Positions 41,732-50,302 of a stretch of 64,000 nucleotides of DNA are shown piece by piece. The position numbers and the translations under genes are program-made. How positions within the stretch are numbered: the first letter of the stretch is position 1; each line of letters starts with the position of its first letter. Source of the DNA: Frateuria_A sp035944355 (GTDB taxonomy: Bacteria > Pseudomonadota > Gammaproteobacteria > Xanthomonadales > Rhodanobacteraceae); contig NZ_DASZBH010000008.1 in assembly GCF_035944355.1 (NCBI RefSeq), positions 1 through 64,000 of the forward strand. The letters run 5' to 3'. The notes under the pieces are model-generated. The model saw only the letters and a list, made by a program, of their open reading frames with translations, was not told where the DNA came from and ran no database searches.

Positions 41732-42804
41732 CAGCGGCCTGCCCGCAAGCTGCGCCCGTGGGCGTGCACTTCGTCGACCAGCACCTTGACGTGCTCCGGC
41801 TCGACCTCCGGCGTGATGCCGTGGCCGAGGTTGAACACGTGGCCGGGATAGTTGCCGTAGCTGTCCAGCACCGCGCGCGCCTCACGGCGGATCACGTCGG
41901 GGTTGGAGCGCAGCACGGCCGGGTCGAGGTTGCCTTGCAGCGCGACCTTGCCTTCCACCGCGCGGCGGGCCTGATCCAGATCGATGGTCCAGTCCACGCC
42001 GAGCGCCGCGCAGCCGGAGTCCGCCATTTCGGCCAGGTGCAAGCCGGCGCCCTTGGAGAACAGGATCACCGGCAGTTCGCGTGCGTGCGGGTCGGCCTTC
42101 AAGGCGGCGACCACCTGGCGCATGTAGCGCAGCGAAAACTCGCGGAAGGGAGCCGGCCCGAGCAGGCCGCCCCAGGTATCGAACACCATCAGCGCTTGCG
42201 CGCCCGCGGCGGCCTGGGCCGCGAGATAGCAGGAAACCGCGCGCGCCAGCGTGTCGAGCAACCGGTGGGCGAGCGCCGGTTCGTTCCAGCACATCGCCTT
42301 GAGCGTGGCGAAATCGCGCGAGCCCCGGCCTTCGACCATGTAGCAGGCGAGCGTCCATGGACTGCCGGAGAAACCGATCAGCGGCACGCGGCCGTCGAGC
42401 TCTGTGCGGATCAGCCGCACGGCGTCCATCACGTAGCGCAGCTCGCGGTCCATGTCCGGCACGGCCAGCCGCCCGACGTCGGCGGCGTTGCGCAGGGGGC
42501 GCGCGAACTGCGGGCCTTCGCCCTGGGCGAAGGACAGCCCCAGGCCCATCGCGTCGGGGATGGTGAGGATGTCGGAGAACAGGATGGCGGCGTCGAGTTC
42601 GAAACGCTCCAGCGGCTGCAGCGTCACCTCGCAGGCGAACTCGGGGTTCTGCGCCAGGCCCATGAAGCTGCCGGCGCGCTCGCGCGTGGCGCGGTATTCG
42701 GGCAGGTAGCGGCCGGCCTGGCGCATCACCCAGATCGGCGTGGTGTCGGTCGGCTCGCGGCGCAGGGCGCGCAGGAAGCGGTCGTTTTTCAGCGGTGCGT
42801 TCAT
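41731..42804 (-). CDS. hemE: Uroporphyrinogen decarboxylase
   Basis: 357 aa. Removes four carboxyl groups from uroporphyrinogen III to form coproporphyrinogen III in haem biosynthesis. The N-terminal substrate loop IWVMRQAGRYLPEYRATRE and the ILFSDILTIPDAMG and GFSGSPWTLACYM motifs are intact. RBS not strong. First gene of a two-gene unit with DUF3147. Confidence 0.97.
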   Translation of the reverse strand: MNAPLKNDRFLRALRREPTDTTPIWVMRQAGRYLPEYRATRERAGSFMGLAQNPEFACEVTLQPLERFELDAAILFSDILTIPDAMGLGLSFAQGEGPQFARPLRNAADVGRLAVPDMDRELRYVMDAVRLIRTELDGRVPLIGFSGSPWTLACYMVEGRGSRDFATLKAMCWNEPALAHRLLDTLARAVSCYLAAQAAAGAQALMVFDTWGGLLGPAPFREFSLRYMRQVVAALKADPHARELPVILFSKGAGLHLAEMADSGCAALGVDWTIDLDQARRAVEGKVALQGNLDPAVLRSNPDVIRREARAVLDSYGNYPGHVFNLGHGITPEVEPEHVKVLVDEVHAHGRSLRAGR

Positions 42805-42808
42805 GTCG

Positions 42809-43069
42809 TCAGCGGCCGTGCGGGCCGTCCAGGCCCTGGGCGAACATCACGCGGAAGCCGCGCTTGAGCTGCGCGTCGCGCGCCTTCTCGAACGCCGCGA
42901 TGGCGGCGTCGCGCTCGAGGAACTGCTCGCGCTTGAGCGTGGCCTTGCCGCCCTGCGTGCCGCTTTCGCGGTACAGCGTCCAGCCGCCGAGCAGGTCCTG
43001 CTCAAGCACGATCTGCACGTAGCGCGGCGCCTCGGCCGAGGCGGGCATGGTTTGCAGGTAGAGACGCAT
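42809..43069 (-). CDS. WGR domain small protein
   Basis: 86 aa from the ATG at 43069. Almost the entire protein is a WGR domain: RYVQIVLEQDLLGGWTLYRESG and the following KREQFLERDAAIAAFEKARDAQLKRGF. WGR domains occur in PARPs and bacterial MolR-like proteins and may bind nucleic acids. Its stop lies 4 nt before the hemE start on the same strand, so the two are probably cotranscribed. Function not known. Confidence 0.8.
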   Translation of the reverse strand: MRLYLQTMPASAEAPRYVQIVLEQDLLGGWTLYRESGTQGGKATLKREQFLERDAAIAAFEKARDAQLKRGFRVMFAQGLDGPHGR

Positions 43070-43271
43070 GGTGTCCGTGATGGTGCGGCAAGGGCGCCGC
43101 AGGCGCGCCATTCTAGAAGGCCGCGGCAAGGCTGGCGAGCGCACGTGTTGTCGCTGCTGCCGGGGCGTGGTCCGCCGGGGCCGGTGACGCCCGGGTTTCC
43201 GCCGGCGTGGTACGTGCAGGGCCGCGTGCGGCCGACGTGGCGGTATCGTGCTGGTGGGGCTCAGACGCTTG

Positions 43272-44375
43272 CTAGGAAGCCGCGGACGAGGCCTCGCGCA
43301 GCACCGCCAGCACCGGCGCCTCGTCCACGCCGTCGACGATCTCGGCGCGACCGATGCCTCGCCACAGGATCAGGCGCAGCGTGCCTGCGGTGTTCTTCTT
43401 GTCCAGCCGCATCAGGGTGAGCAACTGCTCGGGGTCGGAACCGGCCGGCATCGCGGTCGGCAAGCCGAGCCGGTCGAGCAGGCGCTGCAGGCGGACGGCG
43501 TCGGCCGATTCGCTCATGCCCAGCCGCTCGGACAGCGATGCCGCCAGCAGCATCCCGATCGCGACGGCCTCGCCGTGCAACAGGGCCGTGTAGCGGCCGG
43601 CGGTTTCCAGCGCATGGCCGAAGGTGTGGCCCAGGTTGAGCAGGGCACGCTCGCCCCGTTCGGTTTCGTCGCGGGCGACCACGCCGGCCTTGTAGCGCAC
43701 CTTGCGCGCGATCGCCTCGATGACGATGGAGGTGTCGCGGGCGGCCAGCGCATCGGCATGCGCTTCGAGCCAGGCGAAGAACGCGGCGTCGCCGATCGCC
43801 GCGCCCTTGACCACTTCGGCCAGGCCCGCCCGGTATTCGCGGTCGGGCAGGGTCGCCAGGGTGTCGACGTCGGCGACCACCGCGCGCGGCTGGTGGAAGG
43901 CGCCGACCAGGTTCTTGCCTGCGGGCAGGTTGACGCCGGTCTTGCCGCCGACCGAGGAATCGACCATCGCCAGCAGCGTGGTCGGGATCTGGATGAAATC
44001 GATGCCGCGCATCCAGCAGGCCGCGGTGAAGCCCGCCAGGTCGCCGACCACGCCGCCACCCAGCGCGACCACGCAGGCATCCCGGGTGGCGCCCAGCGTG
44101 GCGAGCGCGTCCAGCGCCCGGCCGACGTTCGCGAAGCTCTTGTGCGCCTCGCCATCGTCCAGCAGGAAGCTCGACCACTGCAGTCCGTCGAGGCCCTTGG
44201 CCAGCTGCTCCAGATACAGCGGCGCCACGGTGGTATTGCTGACCACCAGCGCGTGGCGCCCGCGCAGGCGCGCCCGCCAGCGGGCACCGTCGCCGAGCAG
44301 GCCATGGCCGATCCACACGGGATAGCGGCGTGCGCCGAGCGCGACTTCGATCGTCCGGACGTCCGTTTCGTTCAT
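43272..44375 (-). CDS. aroB: 3-dehydroquinate synthase
   Basis: 367 aa from the ATG at 44375. Converts DAHP to 3-dehydroquinate, the second shikimate step. NAD-binding region VVALGGGVVGDLAGF and the PTTLLAMVDSSVGGKTGVN loop with catalytic residues are clear, as are the zinc ligands in LNLGHTFGHALE and LLHGEAVAIGM. Follows aroK after 5 nt, the usual pair. The 202-nt gap downstream (43070-43271) shows nothing distinct. Confidence 0.97.
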   Translation of the reverse strand: MNETDVRTIEVALGARRYPVWIGHGLLGDGARWRARLRGRHALVVSNTTVAPLYLEQLAKGLDGLQWSSFLLDDGEAHKSFANVGRALDALATLGATRDACVVALGGGVVGDLAGFTAACWMRGIDFIQIPTTLLAMVDSSVGGKTGVNLPAGKNLVGAFHQPRAVVADVDTLATLPDREYRAGLAEVVKGAAIGDAAFFAWLEAHADALAARDTSIVIEAIARKVRYKAGVVARDETERGERALLNLGHTFGHALETAGRYTALLHGEAVAIGMLLAASLSERLGMSESADAVRLQRLLDRLGLPTAMPAGSDPEQLLTLMRLDKKNTAGTLRLILWRGIGRAEIVDGVDEAPVLAVLREASSAAS

Positions 44376-44380
44376 GCGGT

Positions 44381-44920
44381 TCACGCGGCCTGCTGCCGTT
44401 GCCAATGCTGGTCGAGCAGCGCCAGGCAGCGTTCGCTCGCCGTCGCTACCCCTTCGTGTTCGCCGGGCATGCGCAGGTCGGCGATTGCGCGGTAGAGCGG
44501 TGCGCGCATCTGCGCCATCGCCTCGAGCTTGCCGCGCCGGTCCTCGCCCGCGAGCAAGGGGCGCTTGGTGTCGCGCGCCAGGCGTTCGAGCTGCTGCTCC
44601 ACGGTGGTGTCCAGCCACAGCACGAAGCCGCGCTCGGCCAGGTGCCGGCAGTTGGCCGGATCGAGCACGGCGCCGGCGCCGGTGGCCAGCAGCACGCCCG
44701 TGCGCGCGGTGATCTCATCGAGCAACGCCGTTTCGCGCTGGCGGAAACCCGCCTCGCCCTCGATCTCGAACACGCAACGCACGTCCACGCCGCAATGCCG
44801 CTCGATCTCCTGGTCCAGATCCAGGAACGGCAGGCCATAATGCGCGGCGAGGCGTCGGCCGATCGACGTCTTGCCGGCACCGGTCGGACCGACCAGGAAC
44901 AGGTTGCACGAGGGGTTCAT
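44381..44920 (-). CDS. aroK: Shikimate kinase
   Basis: 179 aa. Phosphorylates shikimate with ATP. Walker A is GPTGAGKTSIGR (residues 11-22); FLDLDQEIE holds the magnesium-binding aspartates and the GAGAVLDPANC loop and REPLLA-like R-containing segment (RDTKRPLLAG) bind substrate. The ATG faces the SDR gene start across 6 nt, so the promoters of each must lie inside the other gene. Confidence 0.96.
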   Translation of the reverse strand: MNPSCNLFLVGPTGAGKTSIGRRLAAHYGLPFLDLDQEIERHCGVDVRCVFEIEGEAGFRQRETALLDEITARTGVLLATGAGAVLDPANCRHLAERGFVLWLDTTVEQQLERLARDTKRPLLAGEDRRGKLEAMAQMRAPLYRAIADLRMPGEHEGVATASERCLALLDQHWQRQQAA

Positions 44921-44926
44921 GCGCGC

Positions 44927-45772
44927 ATGCTAGCAACCACGGGCGAACGCGTCTTGCTGGCCGGTTGCGGCGACGTGGGACTGCGCGTGGCGCGCCAACT
45001 GCGTGCGCAGGGGCACGAGGTGTTCGCGCTGCGTCGGCGCCCGCCGGCAGAGCGTGGTGACGGCATCGGTTGGCTTGCCGGCGACCTGACCTCGCCCGCG
45101 ACATGTCGCAGCCTGCCCGCAGGCATGACCCGGGTGGCCTACCTGCCGGCGCCCGATGCGCGCGACCGGGCCACCTATGAGGCCGTCTTCCTCGGTGGCC
45201 TGCGCGCCATGTTTGCGGCGCTGGACCGATCAGCCCTGCGGCGCGTGCTGTTCGTCTCCTCCAGCGCGGTCTACGGCGACCATGCCGGCGAATGGGTGGA
45301 TGAGGACACGCCGGCCCGGCCGCCCGGCTTCAACGGTGCCGTGTTGCTCGAAGCGGAGCGTTGGCTCGAGGCCCAGCCGGTGGCTTCCACGGTGGTGCGG
45401 CTGGCCGGCCTGTACGGGCCGGGACGGTTGCAACTGCTCGATCGGCTGCGTGCGGGCACGGTGGCCGTGCCGCGTGGGCGGGTTCATTGGGCCAACCGCA
45501 TCCACGTCGACGATGCCGCGGCGGCGATCGCCCATCTGCTCCTGTTGCCCGATGCCGCCCCGCTTTACCTGGGCGCCGACGACACGCCGCTGCCGCTCGA
45601 TGTGCTGTACGACCATCTGGCCGGACTGGCCGGCGCGCCGCGTCCACCGGCAGGGCCTGCGCCCGCTGGCATCGGCAGCAAGCGGCTCTGCAATGCACGC
45701 CTGCGCGCGAGCGGGTTCGTGCCGCGCTGGCCGGACGCGCGCTCGGGTTACGCGGCATTGCTGGGCGGGTAG
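44927..45772 (+). CDS. NAD(P)-dependent epimerase/SDR-like protein
   Basis: 281 aa from the ATG at 44927. The Rossmann start is VLLAGCGDVGLRVARQLRAQGHEV, the atypical GxGxxG form of YeeZ-like extended SDRs; VLFVSSSAVYGDHAGEWVDE carries the SSS-YG catalytic pair (Tyr-xxx-Lys is incomplete: AVYGDHAGE, no Lys at +4). Substrate unknown. The start is 6 nt from that of aroK on the other strand. Confidence 0.83.
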   Translation: MLATTGERVLLAGCGDVGLRVARQLRAQGHEVFALRRRPPAERGDGIGWLAGDLTSPATCRSLPAGMTRVAYLPAPDARDRATYEAVFLGGLRAMFAALDRSALRRVLFVSSSAVYGDHAGEWVDEDTPARPPGFNGAVLLEAERWLEAQPVASTVVRLAGLYGPGRLQLLDRLRAGTVAVPRGRVHWANRIHVDDAAAAIAHLLLLPDAAPLYLGADDTPLPLDVLYDHLAGLAGAPRPPAGPAPAGIGSKRLCNARLRASGFVPRWPDARSGYAALLGG

Positions 45773-45778
45773 CCGCTT

Positions 45779-45909
45779 GCCTCTCTCCCGCCGGGGGAGA
45801 GCGGCGGGGCGAGGGCGGGACCGCGGGAAAGGCGCCGCTCGTACATCGCTCTTGCGCCGTCTCGTGGCGAGAGCGGCGCTTCACCGAATTCCCTCGCTAA
45901 GGGAGAGGC
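45779..45909. repeat. Composite palindromic intergenic element
   Basis: The gap is bracketed by GCCTCTC (45779-45785) and GAGAGGC (45903-45909). Inside are CTCTCCC/GGGAGAG (45783-45801) and a 9-bp inverted repeat GCGCCGCTC/GAGCGGCGC (45832-45840 with 45871-45879). Such CTCTCCC-rich palindromes are common between Xanthomonad genes. It lies between two convergent genes and may also end transcription. Confidence 0.6.
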
Positions 45910-45910
45910 G

Positions 45911-46741
45911 TCAGGCGTGGGCCATGCCAGTGACGTGGCGGTTGTCGTCGTACTCGACCACGCTGTCGGCCAACGCGGGCAGGGTGGCCAGTGCATGCCG
46001 GCTCAGACGTTCGAAGTGGGCCAGGAAGCGCACCATCGCTTCGGCGTCCATCGCCAGCGGCGCGTGTCGTGCGAGCAGGGCTTCCTCCTCCTCGCCGCGC
46101 CAGCGGCGCACCACATCCCAGTTCGGCGCCTGCAGCACGATCAGCGCATCGAGCTTGCGCCACAGCGGCTGATACGCGCGCAGCTGCTTGTTGACCCAGT
46201 GGCGCCAGCGGCAATCCGGGTCTTCCTCTCGTTCGAGCCGGTTCACCGGCGTCTCCAGCGCCGCCTGCAGCTGCGGGCGCAGCCCGAGTGCCCAGCCTTC
46301 GAGGATCACCAGCTTCGGCGGACGGCTCACCTTCGGCCAGCGCGAGGGCGGCACGCGGGTGTCACGGCCCTTGTCGAAGCGCGGCCAGGTCACCGGCAGC
46401 TTTTCCGACGCCTGCGGCAGGGCCGCCAGCACCGAGAGCAGCAGCTCGATCTCGTGGGTGCCCGGCACGCCGCGCGTGCGCAGCAGCGGATGCACCTCGC
46501 GCGCCAGCGCCTCGCGCTCGCTGCGCGGGTAGTAAAAGTCGTCCAGCGTGAGCACGTCGGTGGGCCAGCCGCGTGACTCGGCGTCCGCTTTCATCACCCG
46601 CGCCAGCGTGCTCTTGCCGCTGCCCTGCAGGCCGGACAGGCCCAGGATGTAGGGGCGGCGTGAACGCGCGATGCGCCCGGCGTAGTGGTCCAGCAGATAG
46701 CCGGCGAGGGCGACGTTCTGCGTGCTAGCATCGATGGTCAT
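45911..46741 (-). CDS. P-loop kinase, probable D-glycerate 3-kinase type
   Basis: 276 aa from the ATG at 46741. The Walker A motif is LSGLQGSGKSTLARVM (residues 35-50), followed by DVLTLDDFYYPRSERE and TWPRFDKGRDTRVPP, which match plant GLYK and yeast Tda10-like kinases; the later VILEGWALGLRP is typical too. In plants GLYK makes 3-phosphoglycerate in photorespiration; the bacterial substrate may be glycerate. It diverges from pdxH with 39 nt between starts. Confidence 0.8.
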   Translation of the reverse strand: MTIDASTQNVALAGYLLDHYAGRIARSRRPYILGLSGLQGSGKSTLARVMKADAESRGWPTDVLTLDDFYYPRSEREALAREVHPLLRTRGVPGTHEIELLLSVLAALPQASEKLPVTWPRFDKGRDTRVPPSRWPKVSRPPKLVILEGWALGLRPQLQAALETPVNRLEREEDPDCRWRHWVNKQLRAYQPLWRKLDALIVLQAPNWDVVRRWRGEEEEALLARHAPLAMDAEAMVRFLAHFERLSRHALATLPALADSVVEYDDNRHVTGMAHA

Positions 46742-46780
46742 CCGCGCATGATGGCGCGGCGCCGCCACGATGCAAGAGTC

Positions 46781-47368
46781 ATGCTCAAACGCGAGATCCT
46801 GGATACCTTCCTCGGGCTGCTGGACGAGGCCATCGACGGCGGCGATCCCGAACCCACGGCGATGAACCTGGCTACCGCCGACGCGGCCGGCAGGGTGAGC
46901 TCCCGCATCGTGCTTCTCAAAGGGGCCGACGAGCGCGGCTTCCGCTTCTACACCAACTACGAAAGCGACAAGGGCGTGCAGCTGGAAGCCCACCCGCAGG
47001 TGGCGCTCAATTTCCACTGGAAGCACTTGCGCGAAGGCGTGCAGGTGCGCGTGGAGGGCGTGGCGCGCAAGCTGCTGGCGGAGGAGTCGGACGCCTACTT
47101 CGCCAGTCGCGCCCGCGGCAGCCAGATCGGCGCGTGGGCCTCGCTGCAGTCGCAGACCTTGCCCGACCGGGAAACCTTCGAGCAACGCATGGCGCGGTGC
47201 GAGAAGGAGTTCGAGGGCCGCGACGTGCCGCGCCCGCCGCACTGGGGCGGCTTCGTGGTGGAGCCGGACATGGTCGAGTTCTGGTACGGCGCGCAGTTCC
47301 GTTTGCACGACCGCGTGCGCTGGAGCCGCCACGGCCAGACCTGGACCAGCCGGCTGCTCTATCCATGA
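46781..47368 (+). CDS. pdxH: Pyridoxamine 5'-phosphate oxidase
   Basis: 195 aa from the ATG at 46781; an earlier ATG pair at 46748/46751 gives an unusual Arg-rich start. Oxidises PNP and PMP to the cofactor PLP using FMN. FMN-binding MNLATADAAGRVSSRIVLLKG and RFYTNYESDKGVQL, and the C-terminal FWYGAQFRLHDRVRW are characteristic. The stop overlaps the yjbQ ATG. Confidence 0.95.
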   Translation: MLKREILDTFLGLLDEAIDGGDPEPTAMNLATADAAGRVSSRIVLLKGADERGFRFYTNYESDKGVQLEAHPQVALNFHWKHLREGVQVRVEGVARKLLAEESDAYFASRARGSQIGAWASLQSQTLPDRETFEQRMARCEKEFEGRDVPRPPHWGGFVVEPDMVEFWYGAQFRLHDRVRWSRHGQTWTSRLLYP

Positions 47369-47805
47369 CCCACGCGCAGCCCGCGCCGCACGTCGCCCAG
47401 GGCGGCTTCGTCGTGCACACGCGCGGGCGCGGTTTCAGCGACGTCACCGGCAAGGTCGCCGACGCGGTCGCCACCAGCCACGTGCAGACCGGCATCGCCC
47501 ACGTCTTCACCCAGCACACCAGCTGCTCGCTGCTGATCTGCGAGAATGCCGACCCCACCGTGCGCACCGACCTCGAGCGCTGGTTCGCGCGCGCCGTGCC
47601 CGACGGCGACCGGATGTTCGAGCACGACGCCGAAGGCCCGGACGACATGCCCGCCCACGTGCGCTCGATCCTCGCCGGCGTCAGCCTCACCGTGCCGGTG
47701 CACGGCGGCAGGCCGCAGCTGGGCACCTGGCAGGGCATCTACCTGTGGGAGCACCGCCACGACCCGCACCAGCGCAAGGTCACGGTGAGCGTGTTGGGAC
47801 GCTGA
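47365..47805 (+). CDS. yjbQ: YjbQ family protein (secondary thiamine-phosphate synthase-like)
   Basis: 146 aa. GIAHVFTQHTSCSLLICENADP and the C-terminal LGTWQGIYLWEHRH define the UPF0047/YjbQ family, some members of which show weak thiamine-phosphate synthase activity. It overlaps pdxH by 4 bp (ATGA) and the next gene by one base (TGATG), so all three are translated as one unit. Confidence 0.9.
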   Translation: MTHAQPAPHVAQGGFVVHTRGRGFSDVTGKVADAVATSHVQTGIAHVFTQHTSCSLLICENADPTVRTDLERWFARAVPDGDRMFEHDAEGPDDMPAHVRSILAGVSLTVPVHGGRPQLGTWQGIYLWEHRHDPHQRKVTVSVLGR

Positions 47806-48602
47806 TGGGCGGTTTCCCGCAACGCATCGTCTGCCTCACCGAGGAGCCGACCGAAGTGCTCTACGCGCTGGGCGAGGAGCATCGCATCGTCGGCATTTCC
47901 GGGTTCACCGTGCGCCCGGCCCGCGCGCGCCGGGAGAAACCCAAGGTCTCTGCGTTCACCAGCGCGAAGATCGGCGAGATCCTCAAGCTCGAGCCCGACC
48001 TGGCGATCGGCTTTTCCGACATCCAGGCCGACATCGCGCGGGAGCTGATCAAGGCAGGGGTGGAAGTGTGGATCAGCAACCACCGCAGCGTGGAAGGCAT
48101 CCTCGCCTACGTTCGGCGACTGGGTGCGATGGTGGGCTCGGGCGACAAGGCCGAGGCTTATGCGCAGCGCGCGGAAGCGCATATCGCGCAGATACGGACA
48201 GCGGCGGCGCGCCTGCCGCGACGGCCGAAGGTCTACTTCGAGGAATGGGACGAGCCGATCATCACCGGCATCCGCTGGGTGGCCGAGCTGATCGGCATCG
48301 CCGGTGGCGAGGATGCGTTCCCGGAACTCGCGCGCGAGCCGCTGGCCAGACAGCGCATCCTGGCCGATGGCGGCGAAGTGGTGCGCCGCGCGCCGGACAT
48401 CATCCTGGGCTCGTGGTGCGGCAAGCGCTTCCGTCCGGAAAAGGTGGCGGCACGGCCGGGTTGGGCGGCGATCCCCGCGGTGCGCGACGGCGAGCTGCAC
48501 GAGGTCAAATCGCCGATCATCCTGCAGCCGGGGCCGGCGGCGCTGTTCGACGGGCTGGCCGAACTGCACCGGATCATCTGCGCCTGGGCCTCGCGGCGCT
48601 AG
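47805..48602 (+). CDS. Cobalamin-binding/BtuF-like periplasmic-binding-fold protein
   Basis: 265 aa. RIVCLTEEPTEVLYALGEEHRIVGIS and the following KPKVSAFTSAKIGEILKLEPDL are the TroA/BtuF fold signature. Unlike BtuF it has no signal peptide, so it should stay in the cytoplasm; such soluble homologues have been annotated as cobalamin-binding proteins. No btuCD is near. The role may be in handling B12 or another corrinoid; this is inference. Confidence 0.8.
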   Translation: MGGFPQRIVCLTEEPTEVLYALGEEHRIVGISGFTVRPARARREKPKVSAFTSAKIGEILKLEPDLAIGFSDIQADIARELIKAGVEVWISNHRSVEGILAYVRRLGAMVGSGDKAEAYAQRAEAHIAQIRTAAARLPRRPKVYFEEWDEPIITGIRWVAELIGIAGGEDAFPELAREPLARQRILADGGEVVRRAPDIILGSWCGKRFRPEKVAARPGWAAIPAVRDGELHEVKSPIILQPGPAALFDGLAELHRIICAWASRR

Positions 48603-48603
48603 A

Positions 48604-49179
48604 TCAGAAGCCGCGGGCGAGCTGGCTGCCCCAGTCGAACAGCGGCGCCGCGACCAGGATGCGCGCGAGCAGCAGCACGATCATCACCACGGCCGGCGAG
48701 AAATCCAGCATGCCCACCACCAGCTTGCCGCGCAGCGGACGCAGCAGCGGGTCGACGATCGCCTCGACCAGCTGCAGTACCGGGTGGTAGGGGCTGACCT
48801 GGAACATGCTCAGCAGCGACCAGCCGAACACCAGCACCAGGTAGAACAGCAGCACGAAGTCGAGCAGGTCGGCCAGCGCCAGCACCAGCAGGCCGCCCAC
48901 GTGCGGCAAGGCGCCGATCAGCGCGAACAGCACCAGCCGCTTGAGCAGCATCACCAGGTAGCACACCAGCAGCGCGGCCAGGTTGATGCGCCGCCAGTTC
49001 GGCAGCACGCGGCGGATCGGCGCCAGCAGCGGATTGGTGTAGCGGTAGACGAACTGGCTGACCGGGTTGCGGAAGTCGGCCCGTCCGGCCTCGGCCAGCA
49101 GGCGCAACACGAACAACGTGGCCAGCGCGTCGAAGGCGATCTCCACGAGCAGCGAAAACGCATTGAGCAGGTAGGTCAC
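48604..49179 (-). CDS. yggT: YggT family membrane protein
   Basis: 191 aa from a GTG at 49179 overlapping the proC stop (GTGA). The family repeat occurs twice: FRNPVSQFVYRYTNPLLAPIRR and the second YHPVLQLVEAIVDPLLRPLR. Four hydrophobic segments; found near proC and cell-division genes in many bacteria. Proposed roles in osmotic stress or division are not settled. Confidence 0.92.
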   Translation of the reverse strand: MTYLLNAFSLLVEIAFDALATLFVLRLLAEAGRADFRNPVSQFVYRYTNPLLAPIRRVLPNWRRINLAALLVCYLVMLLKRLVLFALIGALPHVGGLLVLALADLLDFVLLFYLVLVFGWSLLSMFQVSPYHPVLQLVEAIVDPLLRPLRGKLVVGMLDFSPAVVMIVLLLARILVAAPLFDWGSQLARGF

Positions 49180-50006
49180 GGGCGGGACTCCTTGGCGTCC
49201 AGTTCGGCGGCCAGCTCGGCGCCGCGGCGGGTGGCTGCGGCGAGGGCGCGCGCGGCCACGCGCGCCAGGCCGTCGGCGGCGAAGCTTTCCAGCGCCGCCT
49301 GCGTGGTGCCGTTGGGAGAGGTCACGCGCCGGCGCAACTCGCCGGCCGCTTCGCCGCTCTCGGCCAGCATGCGGCCGGCGCCCAGGCAGGTTTGCGCGGC
49401 CAGCGCGCGGGCCGTGTCGCGCGGCATGCCCTGGGCCACGGCAGCGTCCTCCAGCGCCTCCACCAGCGCGAAGAAATAGGCCGGGCCGGAGCCGGACAGC
49501 GCGGTGACCGTATCCATCTGCGCTTCGTCGTCGATCCAGCGGGTCAGGCCCACCGCATCCAGGATGTGCTGCGCCTGCGCCTTCTGCGGCGGGCTGACCC
49601 GCGCGTTGGCGCACAGCCCGGTGGCGCCTGCGCCGATCAGCGCGGGGGTGTTGGGCATGCAGCGCACGATCGGCAGCGCGCCGAACCAGCGTTCCAGCTG
49701 GTCCAGCCGCACGCCGGCGGCGATCGAGACCAGCAGCGGCCGCTGGCGTTGCAGCACGTCGCGCAGCTCGGCCTGGAGCGCCGGCATGACCTGCGGCTTG
49801 ACCGCCAGCAGCAGCACCTCGGCGCCCTCGGCGGCGAGCCGGTTCTCGGCGAAGGTGACCACGCCGAATTCGCGCCCGAGCGCATCGCGCGCCTGCGCCT
49901 GCGGCTCGGCCACGCGGATGGAAGAGGCCGCGGCGCCGGTCTTGAGCAGGCCGCCGATCAGGCTGCGCGCCATGTTGCCGCCGCCGATGAAGGCAAGTCG
50001 TGTCAT
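49176..50006 (-). CDS. proC: Pyrroline-5-carboxylate reductase
   Basis: 276 aa. Last step of proline synthesis, NAD(P)H-dependent. Rossmann AFIGGGNMARSLIGGLL, MPNTPALIGAGATGL and the signature near SGSGPAYFFALVEALEDA with QTCLGAGRML are intact. The usual yggS gene is absent upstream; a 296-nt gap to pilT follows. It overlaps yggT. Confidence 0.96.
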   Translation of the reverse strand: MTRLAFIGGGNMARSLIGGLLKTGAAASSIRVAEPQAQARDALGREFGVVTFAENRLAAEGAEVLLLAVKPQVMPALQAELRDVLQRQRPLLVSIAAGVRLDQLERWFGALPIVRCMPNTPALIGAGATGLCANARVSPPQKAQAQHILDAVGLTRWIDDEAQMDTVTALSGSGPAYFFALVEALEDAAVAQGMPRDTARALAAQTCLGAGRMLAESGEAAGELRRRVTSPNGTTQAALESFAADGLARVAARALAAATRRGAELAAELDAKESRP

Positions 50007-50302
50007 GCCGGTCCTTAGAGGTTGCTTCAGGCCGCTACATTAACCCGAAGCGGCTGTCCGGCGGATGGCGTCCGGGCTTCGATGGGATGGCGCCGTCGCA
50101 TCCGGGAGGCGGTCGCAGTTTCCGCAGGAAGATGCCGCAACCTACTGGCCCCACAGCCATTGGCGCGAGTAGTATCGGCCGCAAGCAAGGGGGATGTGGA
50201 ATGGCCGGCTCCATGGCGACGGTGGGTGCGCGCAGGCGCACGGCCGGGCGGTCCCCTGCGCAATGCCGCTTTTCATCCAGATGAACGCTCAAGGGGAACC
50301 CG
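50007..50302. other. Divergent proC-pilT intergenic region
   Basis: 296 nt with no supported gene. It must hold the promoters for proC (minus) and pilT (plus). I see no strong sigma-70 pair or sigma-54 (TGGCAC-N5-TTGC) site, only the weak TAGTAT at 50170-50175 and no clear hairpin. Confidence 0.4.

Noticed and set aside
50007..50302. Short frames upstream of pilT
   Set aside because: Frames on both strands are Arg/Pro-rich and lack ribosome sites; treated as regulatory DNA.
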